Source: Deltaproteobacteria bacterium (GTDB lineage: Bacteria > Myxococcota_A > Polyangia > Haliangiales > Haliangiaceae). Taken from it: DNA of 64,000 nt. The notes below the pieces were generated by a model. It was not told where the DNA came from, did no database searches, and saw only the letters and a program-made list of their open reading frames with translations. Every line of letters begins with the position of its first letter. Positions within the stretch are counted from its first letter, which is position 1. Where the stretch lies: contig JANXOM010000233.1 in assembly GCA_025353585.1 (NCBI GenBank), positions 1 through 64,000 of the forward strand. The letters run 5' to 3'. The translations under genes were made by a program, and so were the position numbers. This document shows positions 52,952 through 62,537 of this stretch, piece by piece.

Positions 52952-54358
52952 TCAGAGGTCGCTGAAGCGGTCGTTGCGCGCCCCGTTGGTCCGATCGAGG
53001 TGGATCGACAGGTTCAACGAGCCCGTCATCGCGAGCGGCTCGGCGTAAGACAGGCGCGAGAGCACGGCGTAGTCGGTCGCGTCGACAGCGGCCGGATCCG
53101 GCGGGGGCAGCTCGCGCTTCGTGACGGAGAATGACGCGCTGATGTCGACGTGGCCGCCGAGCTTGACGTCGATGTACGGCGCGGCCGTGATCTGGTGGCG
53201 GCGGCCGGGGTGGATGACCTCGCCCGCGACGACGAGCTCGATGCCGAGGCCGACCTTGTCCTTGCGGATCGAGCCGTCCGCGATGATCCCGTGGATCGGG
53301 TACGCGGCGGTCGTCTCGCCGAGCGTGTCGCGCAGGTTGTAGCCGTCGGCCTGGAAGCCGGCGTAATAGAGAATGGCGAGGCGGTTGCCGCGCGGGTCGT
53401 CGGCCTTGTAGCCATCCCACTCGACGCCGGCCTTCGCGTTGACGGTGTAGCGGTACTGGCCGTTCGGATCATCGCGGTACCAGTTGGAGTGGCCGCCAAA
53501 GGACCACTGATCGTCGTAGAGCCACGCGCCGGTGATGCCGGCGTTGAGCGCCCACTGGTCGGTGTTCGTCGAGACGATGGTGCCATCGTTCAACATCAGC
53601 GGCGGCTGCCGGTTGAGGGCGCCGCTCGCGGAGAGGCCGGCGGAGAGGCGCTTGGTCTTGTCGAGGTGCGAGACGTTGAGGTTCGTGTAGCCGTTGTAGG
53701 TCTTGTACTGCTGCGTGCGGCTGCCGAAGCCCCCGATGTTGAGCGACACGTCCCACGGGCGCGTCGGGGGCGCGGCGGCGGCGGTCTTCGCGTCCGGGAC
53801 GCCGAGCGCGACGGTCACGAGGTCGGGGAACCGCGCGGCCACGAACAGCGAGATGCCGCGCAGGAAGACGGGCTCGAGCTGCGCGCGCTGGGCATCGTCT
53901 TCGGCGCGCGAGTCGATCTCGGTGTCGATCTCGATGACGGGGGGCGCGCCGGGCAGGCGGCCGACGAACCGCATGTGGACGTGGTCGGCGAGCGCGACCT
54001 CCTGGATGCTGACGTAGAGGGAGACGTCGGCCGCGGCGCGCGGGGCGTTGAGGAGGACCTTATTGGCGTCGATGAAGCCGAGGAGAAAGGCGGGGCAGGC
54101 CTTGGTCCGGCCCGAGCTCTCGCAGTTGAGATCCACGCGGATCGGGCCGGCCGTGCCGGGTGGTGGCGGCGGCGGCGGCGGCGCCCTCCGCACGTGCGAG
54201 ATCGGAGCTGGCGGCGGGGCAGCGGTCGGCGGCGGCGGCGGCGGCGTGATGGGCTCGACGGGCGCCGGCGGGGCCGGATCGGGAGCCGGCTGCGCGTACG
54301 CCGTCCCGGTTAGCCCGAGGACCGCCGCGACCACCCACGCCCGGCGCGCAAACATCAC
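52952..54358 (-). CDS. Outer-membrane protein with Pro-rich linker
   Basis: A 468-residue exported protein: signal peptide, then a Pro/Ala-rich linker (about 22-68), a mixed alpha/beta domain to about residue 190 (RVDLNCESSGRTKACPAFLLGFID, ADHVHMRFVGRLP) and a beta-barrel-like remainder rich in aromatic residues (YNGYTNLNVSHLDKTKRL, QWSFGGHSNWYRDD, YYAGFQADGYNLRD) ending RFSDL. The arrangement of a folded domain in front of a barrel suggests an outer-membrane protein of unknown role. Its C-terminus is close to the channel gene on the other strand. Confidence 0.6.
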   Translation of the reverse strand: MMFARRAWVVAAVLGLTGTAYAQPAPDPAPPAPVEPITPPPPPPTAAPPPAPISHVRRAPPPPPPPPGTAGPIRVDLNCESSGRTKACPAFLLGFIDANKVLLNAPRAAADVSLYVSIQEVALADHVHMRFVGRLPGAPPVIEIDTEIDSRAEDDAQRAQLEPVFLRGISLFVAARFPDLVTVALGVPDAKTAAAAPPTRPWDVSLNIGGFGSRTQQYKTYNGYTNLNVSHLDKTKRLSAGLSASGALNRQPPLMLNDGTIVSTNTDQWALNAGITGAWLYDDQWSFGGHSNWYRDDPNGQYRYTVNAKAGVEWDGYKADDPRGNRLAILYYAGFQADGYNLRDTLGETTAAYPIHGIIADGSIRKDKVGLGIELVVAGEVIHPGRRHQITAAPYIDVKLGGHVDISASFSVTKRELPPPDPAAVDATDYAVLSRLSYAEPLAMTGSLNLSIHLDRTNGARNDRFSDL

Positions 54359-54453
54359 GGGGATGGTGACACGAGGACCGCCCCGAGATTGCGCGGCGGT
54401 CCCCGATAAACCGCCCCTCGACCGCCAGCGGGGTCGCCCCCTGTTGGCGTGCG

Positions 54454-55371
54454 TCAGTGGTGAACAGCGCGCACGATGCGGACGATCTCCTCCGGATCAT
54501 CCGTCACGTGCAGCAACTGCAGGTCGGCGGCCGAGATCCGGTGCCCGCTCAGCACGGACGTGCGCAACCACTCGATCAACCCGCCCCAGTAGGCCGACCC
54601 GAAGAGCACCACCGGGAAATGCGACAGCTTCCCGGTCTGGATGAGCGTCAACGCCTCGAATAGCTCGTCGAGCGTCCCGAACCCGCCGGGGAACACCACG
54701 AACGCGAGCGCGTACTTGATGAACATCGTCTTCCGCACGAAGAAGTACCGAAAGTTGATCGCGGTATCGACGTAAGGGTTCGTGGTCTGCTCGAACGGCA
54801 GCTCGATGTTGCAGCCGATCGAGCGGCCCTTGCCCTCGCGCGCGCCGCGGTTCGCGGCCTCCATGATGCCGGGGCCGCCGCCGGTGACGATGGAGAAGCC
54901 CGCATGTGCGAGGAGGAGCGCCGTGCGCTGCGCGGCGGCGTAGGCCGGATCGTCGGGCGAGGTGCGCGCGGAGCCAAAGATCGTGACGGCGGGGGCGATG
55001 TCGGCGAGGGTGTCGAAGCCCTCGACGAACTCGCTCGCGATGCGCATCACGCGCCAGGTGTCGGTGCGGCGAAAGTCGACCGGCGCGGTCGGCGAGGCGG
55101 GGGTGGCGAGGAGCTTCTCGTCTTCGGTGACGATCGCCTCCGGATCGCGGATGGTGTCGTCGATCGGGACGACGGCGCGGCGGCGGCGACCGCGGCGTGG
55201 CGGTTCGCGACCCGCGGCCCGATGGCCCTCGGCGATGCGCGCGCGTCCGGCGGCGAGCGCGGTGGCCTCGACGCGCGCCTGCTTGGCCCGCGCGGGGACG
55301 GCGGCGGCGGGCGCGACGATCTTCGTGGGCGGGCGCCCGCGCGGGGCGCGCGGCGTGCGCGGTGCGGCCAT
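54454..55371 (-). CDS. LOG family nucleoside-monophosphate phosphoribohydrolase-like protein
   Basis: A 305-residue protein of the LOG/TIGR00730 Rossmann family. Its signature is present: FGSARTSPDD, VTGGGPGIMEAANRGAREG and PGGFGTLDELFEALTLIQTGK. Family members hydrolyse nucleotide monophosphates and, in plant-associated species, release free cytokinin bases. Residues 1-60 form an extra Ala/Arg/Pro-rich tail not in typical members. The ATG at 55371 was chosen; another ATG at 55389 would add six residues. It is divergent from the RluA gene with almost no gap. Confidence 0.88.
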   Translation of the reverse strand: MAAPRTPRAPRGRPPTKIVAPAAAVPARAKQARVEATALAAGRARIAEGHRAAGREPPRRGRRRRAVVPIDDTIRDPEAIVTEDEKLLATPASPTAPVDFRRTDTWRVMRIASEFVEGFDTLADIAPAVTIFGSARTSPDDPAYAAAQRTALLLAHAGFSIVTGGGPGIMEAANRGAREGKGRSIGCNIELPFEQTTNPYVDTAINFRYFFVRKTMFIKYALAFVVFPGGFGTLDELFEALTLIQTGKLSHFPVVLFGSAYWGGLIEWLRTSVLSGHRISAADLQLLHVTDDPEEIVRIVRAVHH

Positions 55372-55387
55372 GGCCGCAGATGGTGCC

Positions 55388-57046
55388 ATGCGACAGCGGC
55401 TATGCTCGTGCCCCGTGCGCGTCTTCGCTCCGCAGCCGGCGGTCTCGGCGCTGCCCCCTCGGTTGCCGAGCCCGTTCGCGCGCGAACCGCACCCGATCGC
55501 GCGCCGCGCGGCCGCGGAGCTGAACGCGGAGCTCCGCGCCGGGCTCGCGGCGGATGCGCGGCTCGCGACGCCGGGCGGCGGCAAGATGTTCGGCGTGCTG
55601 GTGTGCCTCCGGCCGGCGGACGGCGTCGTGGGCTACCTGCGCGCGTTCAGCGGGATGCTCGGGGGGCGCTGGACGGTCGAAGGGTTCGCGCCGCCGGTCT
55701 TCGACGAGGCCGCGCGCGCGGCGTGGTGGCCGGCGAGCGAGGTCGAGCTCGCGTCGCTCGAGGCGCAGCGCGCGGAGCTCGGGGGGAGCGACGCGGCGCG
55801 GGCGGCGCGCGGGCGGCTGGCCGAGGTGAGCGCGCGGCACGCGGCGGAAGGCGACGAGATGAGAGCACGGCACGCGGCGAACCGCGCCGGGCGGCATGCG
55901 GCGCGGGCCGCAAGCGGACCTGCGGCCGCGGCCGGAACCGCTGACGCGCTCGACCAGGCGAGCCGGGCCGATACCGCCGAGAAGCGCGATCTGCGCGCCC
56001 GCCACGCCGCCGCGCTCGCGGCCGCGGCCGCCCCTGTCGCCACGCTCGACGCCGCCCTCGCCGCCCTCGCCGAAGCGCGCGCCGAGAAATCGCGCGGCTT
56101 CCTCGCGCGTATCCACGCGGGCTACACGCTCACCACGTTTCGCGGCGAGACGCGCGCGCTGCGCGACATCTTCGCGCCCGACGCGCCGCCGGGCGGGGCC
56201 GGTGACTGCGCGGCGCCCAAGCTGCTCGCGCACGCGCAGCGCCTCGGCCTGCGCCCGCTCGCGCTGGCCGAGCTCTGGTGGGGCGCGCCCCCCACGACCG
56301 GCGGCCGCCTCTCCGGCGCGTTTTATCCGGCCTGCCGCGGCAAGTGCGGCCCGCTCCTGCCCGCGCTCCTCGAGGGCCTGCCCACCGAGCTCGCGCCGCA
56401 GTTCGGCGGCGGCCCGATCGCCGCGGACGAGCCGCGCACGCTCTTCGCCGACGCGCACGTCGTCGTCGTGGCGAAGCCGTGCGGCCTGCTCTCCGTCCCC
56501 GGCCGCGGCGGGGCGCTCCGCGACTCGGTGCTCGCTCGCGTGCGCGCGCGCGATCCGGACGCCACCGGCCCGCTCGTCGTGCACCGCCTCGACCTCGACA
56601 CCTCCGGCGTGCTCCTGATCGCGCGCGATCCGGCGACGCACACGGCGCTGCAGGCGCAGTTCGCGCGCCGCGAGGTCACGAAGCGCTACATCGCCTGGCT
56701 CGACGGCGAGCTCGCCGCCGAGACCGGCACGATCGACCTGCCGCTGCGCGTCGACCTCGACGATCGCCCGCGCCAGCTCGTCGACCCCGCCCACGGCAAG
56801 CCCGCCGTCACCACCTATCGCGTCCTCGCGCGCGCCGGCGGCCGTACGCGCGTCGAGCTCTCGCCGCGGACCGGCCGCACCCACCAGCTCCGCGTCCACT
56901 GCGCCGTCGGCCTCGGCGCGCCGATCACCGGCGACCGCCTCTACGGCACGCCCGCCGATCGGCTGGAGCTGCACGCCGAGTCGCTGGCCTTTTTGCACCC
57001 GAGGACGGGAGAGCGCGTGGAGGTGCGCTGGCCGGCTCCCTTCTGA
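55388..57046 (+). CDS. RluA family pseudouridine synthase with long N-terminal region
   Basis: A 552-residue RNA-modifying enzyme. The catalytic domain (residues about 350-550) has VVHRLDLDTSGVLLIARDP with the catalytic Asp402 and ELSPRTGRTHQLRVHCA, LGAPITGDRLYG at the end. The first 340 residues are a helical Ala/Arg-rich region (EVSARHAAEGDEMRARHAANRAG) that probably forms a coiled coil, as in the long RluA subgroup. A GTG at 55415 is an alternative start. The target RNA is unknown. The stop lies a few bases before the long hairpin repeat (copy 3). Confidence 0.9.
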   Translation: MRQRLCSCPVRVFAPQPAVSALPPRLPSPFAREPHPIARRAAAELNAELRAGLAADARLATPGGGKMFGVLVCLRPADGVVGYLRAFSGMLGGRWTVEGFAPPVFDEAARAAWWPASEVELASLEAQRAELGGSDAARAARGRLAEVSARHAAEGDEMRARHAANRAGRHAARAASGPAAAAGTADALDQASRADTAEKRDLRARHAAALAAAAAPVATLDAALAALAEARAEKSRGFLARIHAGYTLTTFRGETRALRDIFAPDAPPGGAGDCAAPKLLAHAQRLGLRPLALAELWWGAPPTTGGRLSGAFYPACRGKCGPLLPALLEGLPTELAPQFGGGPIAADEPRTLFADAHVVVVAKPCGLLSVPGRGGALRDSVLARVRARDPDATGPLVVHRLDLDTSGVLLIARDPATHTALQAQFARREVTKRYIAWLDGELAAETGTIDLPLRVDLDDRPRQLVDPAHGKPAVTTYRVLARAGGRTRVELSPRTGRTHQLRVHCAVGLGAPITGDRLYGTPADRLELHAESLAFLHPRTGERVEVRWPAPF

Positions 57047-57054
57047 CGGTCTGT

Positions 57055-57227
57055 GCGTTGCGTTAACGCGTTGCATAGCGCCGAGGCGCCGAGGGAGAGG
57101 AGATCAGAGGAGCCGGAGCGGAAATGGTTGGCGCTCTGGGTAGCCGGCTACCAACCCATTCCGTTCCGGGCTCCTCTGATCTCTTCTTCCTCTGCGCCTC
57201 TGCGCTATGCAACGCGTCAACGCAACG
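57055..57227. repeat. Long hairpin repeat, copy 3
   Basis: Imperfect inverted repeat between two convergent genes. The left arm begins GCGTTGCGTTAACGCGTTGC and the right arm ends ATGCAACGCGTCAACGCAAC. Inner parts GATCAGAGGAGCCGGAGCGG and CCGGGCTCCTCTGATC pair well. The loop reads GGTTGGCGCTCTGGGTAGCC, the reverse of copy 1. The right arm overlaps the last codons and stop of the membrane kinase gene that ends at 57217, which encode SLR. Confidence 0.8.
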
Positions 57228-58980
57228 AGCGCACCGTCGGGCGCGCCCAGCCGCCCCGGGCGCCGAGGCCCTCGCCGTGCGCGCGGAGCTCGTCGGGCAA
57301 GGCGCTCTTGGTCGCCGCGGCCAGCGCGTCGCCGAGCTCGGCGGCCGTCGCGAAGCGGGCCGACGGCGCCTTGGCCAGGCCGATCGCCAGCACCGCGTCG
57401 ACGTCGCCCGGCAGCTTCGCCAGATCGCTCGGCCGCTGCGGCGCGGTGTGCACCACCCGGTACAAGGTCTCCGCGATGTCGCCGGCCGCGAACGGCGGGT
57501 AGCCCGTCAACGCGCGGTACGCGACGGCCGCGAGCGCGTACAGGTCCGTCCGGTGATCGACCTCCGCGCCGCGCGCCTGCTCGGGCGCCATGTACGACGG
57601 CGTGCCGACCACCTGGCCCTGCGTCAGCGTGTCGCCATGGTCGTGCAGGCGCGAGACCCCGAAGTCGAGGATCTTCCACGTCCCGCGGCTGAGGAACACG
57701 TTCTGCGGCTTGAGATCCCGATGGATCACGCCCGTCGCCGCCGCCGCGGTGATCCCGACGCCGACCTGGCGCACGAGGTCGACCACCTTCTCCGGCGACA
57801 GCGCGCGCTTGCCGCGCAGGATCTCCGACAGGGTGTGCCCCTCGAGCCGCTCCATCACGAGGTACGGCACCGGGTGGTCGCCGATCGCGATCACCTCCAC
57901 CACGTTCGGCGACCGCACGCCCGCCGCTGTCCGCAGCTCGCGCAGGAACCTTTGCACGTGCTGGGCGTTCGAGAGCGACGCCTGCGAGAGCAGCTTGATC
58001 GCCACGCTCGCCCCGCTCTTCGGATCCATCGCCGCGTAGACCTCGCCCATGGCGCCGCGCCCGATGACGTCGCCGAGCTCGTAGCCGCCGATCACTTGCC
58101 CCGTGAATCGGCCGCGGCCCGCGCGCAACGCCCGCTCGAGCTCCTCGCGCGCCTCGAACAGGAGCGCCTCGCGATGCGCCGCCTGCCGGACCGCCCGCTC
58201 GAGCTCGCCGAGCGCGACCAGCGCCGTCCGCCGCGACACGCGCGCCGTCACGAACGTCCCGCACAGCACGATCTGCACGAGGCCCTGCACGATCCACTGC
58301 GTCGATGCCGACAGCTCCACCGGCCGCACGAGCCCGGTGTCCCGCGTGACGTGCGTGATCACGAGGACCCCGATGAGCCCCTGCGCCGCCGCGCAGACCG
58401 TGTACACCGCGACGGCGAGCCGGCCGTTTTCGCCGAGACCCGTGAAGTACACGCCGAGCACGAGCAGCGTGCACGCGGGCGAGAACGAGCCGAAGTAGGG
58501 GATCGCGGCCGTCACCGCGACGGCCGGGATGAAGAAGCCGAGCGACGTCGACGGCAGCTTGTAGCGCAGCGGATCGCCGGTGCGCGCGAACAGGAACGCG
58601 ATCGCCCCGACCGCCGCGACCGCCGCGCCGAGCAAGATCTTCGTCGCGACTGGATCGCCGGGCAGCGCGAAGACCGACCCGCCACCCGCGATCACGAGCA
58701 CCAGCGCGATGCCGCAGAACCGCCGCGTCCGGAGCAGCTCGTCGCGCTCGAGCGCCTCCTTCGGCGAGCCGATCATCGTCGTGCCGCCCGTGTGAGGTAC
58801 GGCCGATCCCGCCGAGAGGAGCGACGGCGAGCTATCCGCGGTCAGGACCGGCGGGGCCTGCGCGGGGGCGCGCTTCACGGCCACGGTCGCTTCGGCGTCC
58901 CCCGCCGTGGCCGCCGCCGGATAGGCCACGGTCGCGGCCGTCGGGTCGCTGTTGCGTTCGCTGCCGTCTGAGCCCGCCAC
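57217..58980 (-). CDS. Ser/Thr protein kinase with N-terminal membrane domain
   Basis: A 587-residue kinase with reverse layout: the kinase domain is C-terminal (about residues 290-555). N-terminal residues about 80-250 hold six hydrophobic helices (CGIALVLVIAGGGSVFAL, ILLGAAVAAVGAIAFLFA, TLLVLGVYFTGLG), like a small sensor domain. Kinase motifs are canonical: IGRGAMGEVY, VAIKLLSQ, HRDLKPQNVFL, DFGVSRL, MAPEQARG. So this one, unlike the kinase at 31280, keeps the catalytic Asn. Its stop codon lies in hairpin repeat copy 3. The upstream gap carries the start of a small gene on the opposite strand. Confidence 0.9.
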   Translation of the reverse strand: MAGSDGSERNSDPTAATVAYPAAATAGDAEATVAVKRAPAQAPPVLTADSSPSLLSAGSAVPHTGGTTMIGSPKEALERDELLRTRRFCGIALVLVIAGGGSVFALPGDPVATKILLGAAVAAVGAIAFLFARTGDPLRYKLPSTSLGFFIPAVAVTAAIPYFGSFSPACTLLVLGVYFTGLGENGRLAVAVYTVCAAAQGLIGVLVITHVTRDTGLVRPVELSASTQWIVQGLVQIVLCGTFVTARVSRRTALVALGELERAVRQAAHREALLFEAREELERALRAGRGRFTGQVIGGYELGDVIGRGAMGEVYAAMDPKSGASVAIKLLSQASLSNAQHVQRFLRELRTAAGVRSPNVVEVIAIGDHPVPYLVMERLEGHTLSEILRGKRALSPEKVVDLVRQVGVGITAAAATGVIHRDLKPQNVFLSRGTWKILDFGVSRLHDHGDTLTQGQVVGTPSYMAPEQARGAEVDHRTDLYALAAVAYRALTGYPPFAAGDIAETLYRVVHTAPQRPSDLAKLPGDVDAVLAIGLAKAPSARFATAAELGDALAAATKSALPDELRAHGEGLGARGGWARPTVRSLR

Positions 58981-59095
58981 CAGCCTCCCATGCTAGCTGA
59001 CTGCGCGGCGCGGAAGCACGGTGTGCTCTCGAGCACCGGTCACGCCCCCTCTGCCGCCCCTCCCCGGCGGCATGGCGGTTGCTCATGTCCGTGGC

Positions 59096-59404
59096 ATGGA
59101 GTCCCTGCACGACCTCGATCCCCGCGCTGCTGTCGCCGCCAACCCGTTCGCCGCGGTCGGCGGGGCGTTCGTCGCCGGGGCCATGGCCGCCTGGCGCGCC
59201 GGCTCCAAGCGCCGCTCGGCCAGCGCCAACCTCGAGGCCCCGCGCCGCGGGCGCATGACGGCCCTGGCGCTCTCGCTCGGCATGATGCTGGCGAAGCGGG
59301 CCCTCCGCGAGGTCGCGATGCACCAGATCACGAAGTACGCGAAGCAGCGGTTCTCTGTCCGGGATGACGGCGACGACCACGCGTACGGGCACGCGCGCGC
59401 GTAA
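59096..59404 (+). CDS. Small protein of unknown function
   Basis: A 102-residue protein with an Ala-rich first half (DPRAAVAANPFAAVGGAFVAGAMAAWRAGS) that may be a short amphipathic or membrane-associated helix pair, then a basic stretch (KRRSASANLEAPRRGR) and a second helix (ALALSLGMMLAKRALREVAMHQITKYA). No family recognised. It sits in tandem with the methyltransferase gene 12 bases downstream. The longer frame upstream (from 59021) reads through the kinase gene's start region and is not preferred. Confidence 0.5.
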   Translation: MESLHDLDPRAAVAANPFAAVGGAFVAGAMAAWRAGSKRRSASANLEAPRRGRMTALALSLGMMLAKRALREVAMHQITKYAKQRFSVRDDGDDHAYGHARA

Positions 59405-59416
59405 GCTCCGCCCGGC

Positions 59417-60202
59417 ATGAGCTGGGACGCGATCCGCACGGAGCTGGAGGCCGAGCTCGGCGGACCGATCTCGATCGACCAGCTGTCGGGCGGGTCGACC
59501 GGCTGGCGCATCGCGCAGCGCGTCGGGGGCCATCGCCACTCGGCCGACGACGTGCTGACGGCCGACTACGCGCTCCGCCACGCCGGCGCGGCCACGCGCG
59601 CCCTCGATCTCGGCGCCGGCCTCGGCGGCGTGGGCCTGCTGGTCCTGTGGGGCCTCCCGCCCGGCTCCACGCTCGTGGCGGTCGAAGCGCAGGAGGTCAG
59701 CTACCGGCTGCTGCAGGCGAACCTCGACGGCAACGGTCTCGGCGAGCGCGTCGCGGCGCGCCACGGCGATCTCCGGGAGCTCGATATGCCGGAGAAGTTC
59801 GCGCTCGTGACCGGCAGTCCGCCGTACTTCCCCCTCGGGACCGGCGTCCTGCCCGACGACGCGCAGAAGGCCCACGCGCGCTTCGAGCTCCGCGGCGACG
59901 TGGCCGACTACGCCCGCGCCGCGGCCCGCCACCTCGCCCCGGACGGCGTGTTCGCGCTCTGCTTCCCGACGCCCCAGCGCGCCCGCGCCCTGGCCGGCCT
60001 CGCCGCGGCCGGCCTCGGCGTCCTCTCCTATCGGGACGTCATCCCGCGCGAGACGCTGCGCCCGCTGTTCACGCTGTTCCTCGCGCAGCTCGCGCCCGCC
60101 ACCACCACGATCGAGCCGCCGCTGGTCATCCGGACGGAGAACGGCGCGCTCTCCGAGGAGATGCGCGCCGTGCGGCGTCGGTTCGGATTTACCGAGAGCT
60201 AG
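59417..60202 (+). CDS. TrmN6-like methyltransferase
   Basis: A 261-residue class I methyltransferase. The SAM-binding strand LDLGAGLGGVGLLVLWGLPPG leads to the substrate motif VTGSPPYFPLG, the (N/D/S)PPY signature of N6-adenine methylases acting on tRNA. The adjacent N-terminal GWRIAQRVGGHRHSADDVLTADYAL is typical of TrmN6 (methylates A37 of tRNA-Val). N in NPPY is replaced by S here, also seen in relatives. The exact RNA target is inferred. Confidence 0.8.
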   Translation: MSWDAIRTELEAELGGPISIDQLSGGSTGWRIAQRVGGHRHSADDVLTADYALRHAGAATRALDLGAGLGGVGLLVLWGLPPGSTLVAVEAQEVSYRLLQANLDGNGLGERVAARHGDLRELDMPEKFALVTGSPPYFPLGTGVLPDDAQKAHARFELRGDVADYARAAARHLAPDGVFALCFPTPQRARALAGLAAAGLGVLSYRDVIPRETLRPLFTLFLAQLAPATTTIEPPLVIRTENGALSEEMRAVRRRFGFTES

Positions 60203-60206
60203 CGGG

Positions 60207-62537
60207 TCAGTACGCGGCCACCAGCGAGACGCCGGTGAAGGCCGAGTAGCCGCGCACCATCACGTAGTAGTCGCTCGCGGTGGTGTTGGTCGCCGTGCAG
60301 GACTCGGCGTTGCCGGTCACGTACGGGCGGCAGTCGTAGGTCGAGGTCGTCGGACGCGAGCCCTTGCGGGTGTAGAGGTCCGCGTCGCCCGTGCCGCCGC
60401 TGATGGAGACCTGCAGCGTCTTGCCGGCCGGGGCCGCGACGCGCCAGTACTGGTTGCTGCTCGCCGCGCCGGCCACGCCGGTCACCTTGACGCCGTTGGT
60501 GAGGTACGGGTCACCCGTGCCGCCACCGCCGCCGCCGCCCGCGCCGGTGTACGTGCCGGTCAGCGTGACGCCCGTGAAGGCCGCGTAGCCGTTGAGCAGG
60601 ACCCAGTACGTGCCGGCCGTCGGCGGCGTGATGGTGCAGGTCTCGGCGTTGCCGGTCTTGTAGGGGCGGCAGGTGTAGACGGTCGTCGTCGGCTTGTTGC
60701 CCTGGAGCACGTAGAGGTCGGCGTCGCCGGTGCCGCCGCTGATGGAGATCGTCAGCGAGGTCTCGCCGTTCGGCACGTTCATCTGCCAGAACTGCGAGCT
60801 GCCGGTCGCGCCGGAGATGCCGGTGATGGGCGTGCCGTTGACGAGCGTGCCGTCGGTGCTGCCGCCGCCGCCCGAGCCCGTGCCGCTGCCCGAGCCACCG
60901 CCGCCGCCCGAGCCGGAGCCCGTGCCGCTACCCGAGCCACCGCCGCCGCCCGTGCCGCTGCAGTCCGCCGGCGCCGTGCCGACCTTGACCGCGGCCCACG
61001 CGCAGCTGACGGCCGTGACGGTCGCCTGGTCGTAGCCGAGCGACGTCGCCGCCTGCTCCATCGCGGTCCGCACCGTCGCGAACTTCGCGGTCGAGGTCAG
61101 GATGTCCGTCTGCGCCTTGTAGAGGATGCGGATCGCCTTCGCCATGCCGATGCCGGGGACGTTGTTCGTCGTCTTGCCCGTCGGGTGGTGGCCGCCCGTG
61201 CTGAGGAGGCAGAAGGCGAGGTTGGCGACGCCGGAGCTGTAGTGGACGTCGAGGTTACCGACGGTGCTGGAGTAGACGTCGGCCGAGGCGCCGTCCTGGG
61301 CCGGGTTGCACATGTAGCGGAGCGCGGGCGGCAGCACGAGCTCGCCGATGAGCCACGTGTTCGTCGAGACGGCGAGCGTCCCGGTCTTGCCGCCGTCCAC
61401 CCAGGCCTCGACCCACGAGCCGAAGATGTCGGACATCGCCTCGTTCATGCCGCCGGACTCGCCGGAGTAGTTCAGGCCCGACTCGCTCTGCGTGACCGCG
61501 TGGGTCAGCTCGTGCGCCGTCACGTCGACCGCGCGGGGGAGCGGGAGGCAGTTCTGCGAGGCATCGCCGTCGCCGTAGACCATCTGCGAGACGCCGTCCC
61601 AGTACGCGTTGCAGTAGTTGTTGTCGTAGTGGACGGAGCTGATGAGCTGCGCGCCCGCGTTGTCGTAGGAGTCGCGACCAAAGAAGTTCTTGTAGGCCTC
61701 GTACGCGTCGCCCGTGCCGGCGTACGCGCCCTGGACATCGGCGTCGCTGCTCGACTGGCCCTCGGTGATCTTCAGCGTGCCGGGGAGCGAGGTGCCGTTG
61801 TTCGCCGAGTAGACCTTGCGGGCCTCGGCCGTGTTGATCTGCGGGTAGTCGGCGATGATCGCGCCGGTGTCGAGGTCGGTGTAGACCTTGTCGCGGGCGG
61901 GGCCGCCGTCGCGCGCGCCGGCCACCTCGGTCTCGTACGCCTTGTGGATGGCGCCGTCATCCGTCTGGATATAGACGACGCGGGTGGCGCCGGCCGACAT
62001 GTGCGAGAAGCGGGCGTCGGCCGCGATGCCGGACATCGCCTTGGCCTGCGCGATCGGGTTCTTGCCGAGGTCAGCGGAGATGTCGCCGCGCGCCGGGCCG
62101 TTGACCGAGTAGATGGCGCCCTTGACGTCGACGTGCACGACGAGCTCGCCGCCGATGACGTCGAGCCCGCCGGCCTTCTGGCTGTAGCGGAAGTGGCGGT
62201 TGCCCTCGTCGTCCACGTTCATCTTGCGCAGCGCGAGGTCGCCGGTCTCGAGGCGGAACGCCTTGAGGATCGGCGCCAGCGCCGGGCGCAGGGCCTGGTC
62301 CGCGGCGACGGGGTTGTCGTTCTGCATGTCGTTGACCTTCGTCATCTCGCCGACGATGTAGGTCGGCAGGCCGTCGGTCGTGTGCTCGAGCACCACGGCG
62401 TCCGGGAACTGCGAGAGCGCCGTCGAGACGTCGGTCGGCGAATCGGCCTTGTCGGTCGAGCCGACATCCGCGGTACACGCGGCAGCGAACGAGAGGCCGA
62501 GGAGGCCTAGCGTGAGACGGGTTCGACGAAACTTCAT
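60207..62537 (-). CDS. Secreted M4 metalloprotease (thermolysin-like) with two C-terminal PPC domains
   Basis: A 776-residue zinc endopeptidase. A lipobox-type signal (GLLGLSFAAAC) opens it, followed by an FTP/propeptide region. The catalytic domain has the thermolysin site VTAHELTHAVTQSESGLNYSGE (His near residue 340) and GGMNEAMSD with the third zinc ligand. After it comes a Gly/Ser-rich linker and two bacterial pre-peptidase C-terminal domains with ISISGGTGDADLYVLQGN and ISGGTGDADLYTRKGS. PPC domains are often cut off on maturation. A predatory or proteolytic role fits myxobacteria. The start is the ATG at 62537; an ATG four codons upstream is possible. Confidence 0.92.
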   Translation of the reverse strand: MKFRRTRLTLGLLGLSFAAACTADVGSTDKADSPTDVSTALSQFPDAVVLEHTTDGLPTYIVGEMTKVNDMQNDNPVAADQALRPALAPILKAFRLETGDLALRKMNVDDEGNRHFRYSQKAGGLDVIGGELVVHVDVKGAIYSVNGPARGDISADLGKNPIAQAKAMSGIAADARFSHMSAGATRVVYIQTDDGAIHKAYETEVAGARDGGPARDKVYTDLDTGAIIADYPQINTAEARKVYSANNGTSLPGTLKITEGQSSSDADVQGAYAGTGDAYEAYKNFFGRDSYDNAGAQLISSVHYDNNYCNAYWDGVSQMVYGDGDASQNCLPLPRAVDVTAHELTHAVTQSESGLNYSGESGGMNEAMSDIFGSWVEAWVDGGKTGTLAVSTNTWLIGELVLPPALRYMCNPAQDGASADVYSSTVGNLDVHYSSGVANLAFCLLSTGGHHPTGKTTNNVPGIGMAKAIRILYKAQTDILTSTAKFATVRTAMEQAATSLGYDQATVTAVSCAWAAVKVGTAPADCSGTGGGGGSGSGTGSGSGGGGGSGSGTGSGGGGSTDGTLVNGTPITGISGATGSSQFWQMNVPNGETSLTISISGGTGDADLYVLQGNKPTTTVYTCRPYKTGNAETCTITPPTAGTYWVLLNGYAAFTGVTLTGTYTGAGGGGGGGTGDPYLTNGVKVTGVAGAASSNQYWRVAAPAGKTLQVSISGGTGDADLYTRKGSRPTTSTYDCRPYVTGNAESCTATNTTASDYYVMVRGYSAFTGVSLVAAY

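Noticed and set aside
61185-62510. A 441-codon open frame on the plus strand opposite the M4 protease
   Set aside because: Repetitive Val/Asp/Arg/Gly translation, an artefact of high GC; the minus strand carries a complete protease with its motifs.
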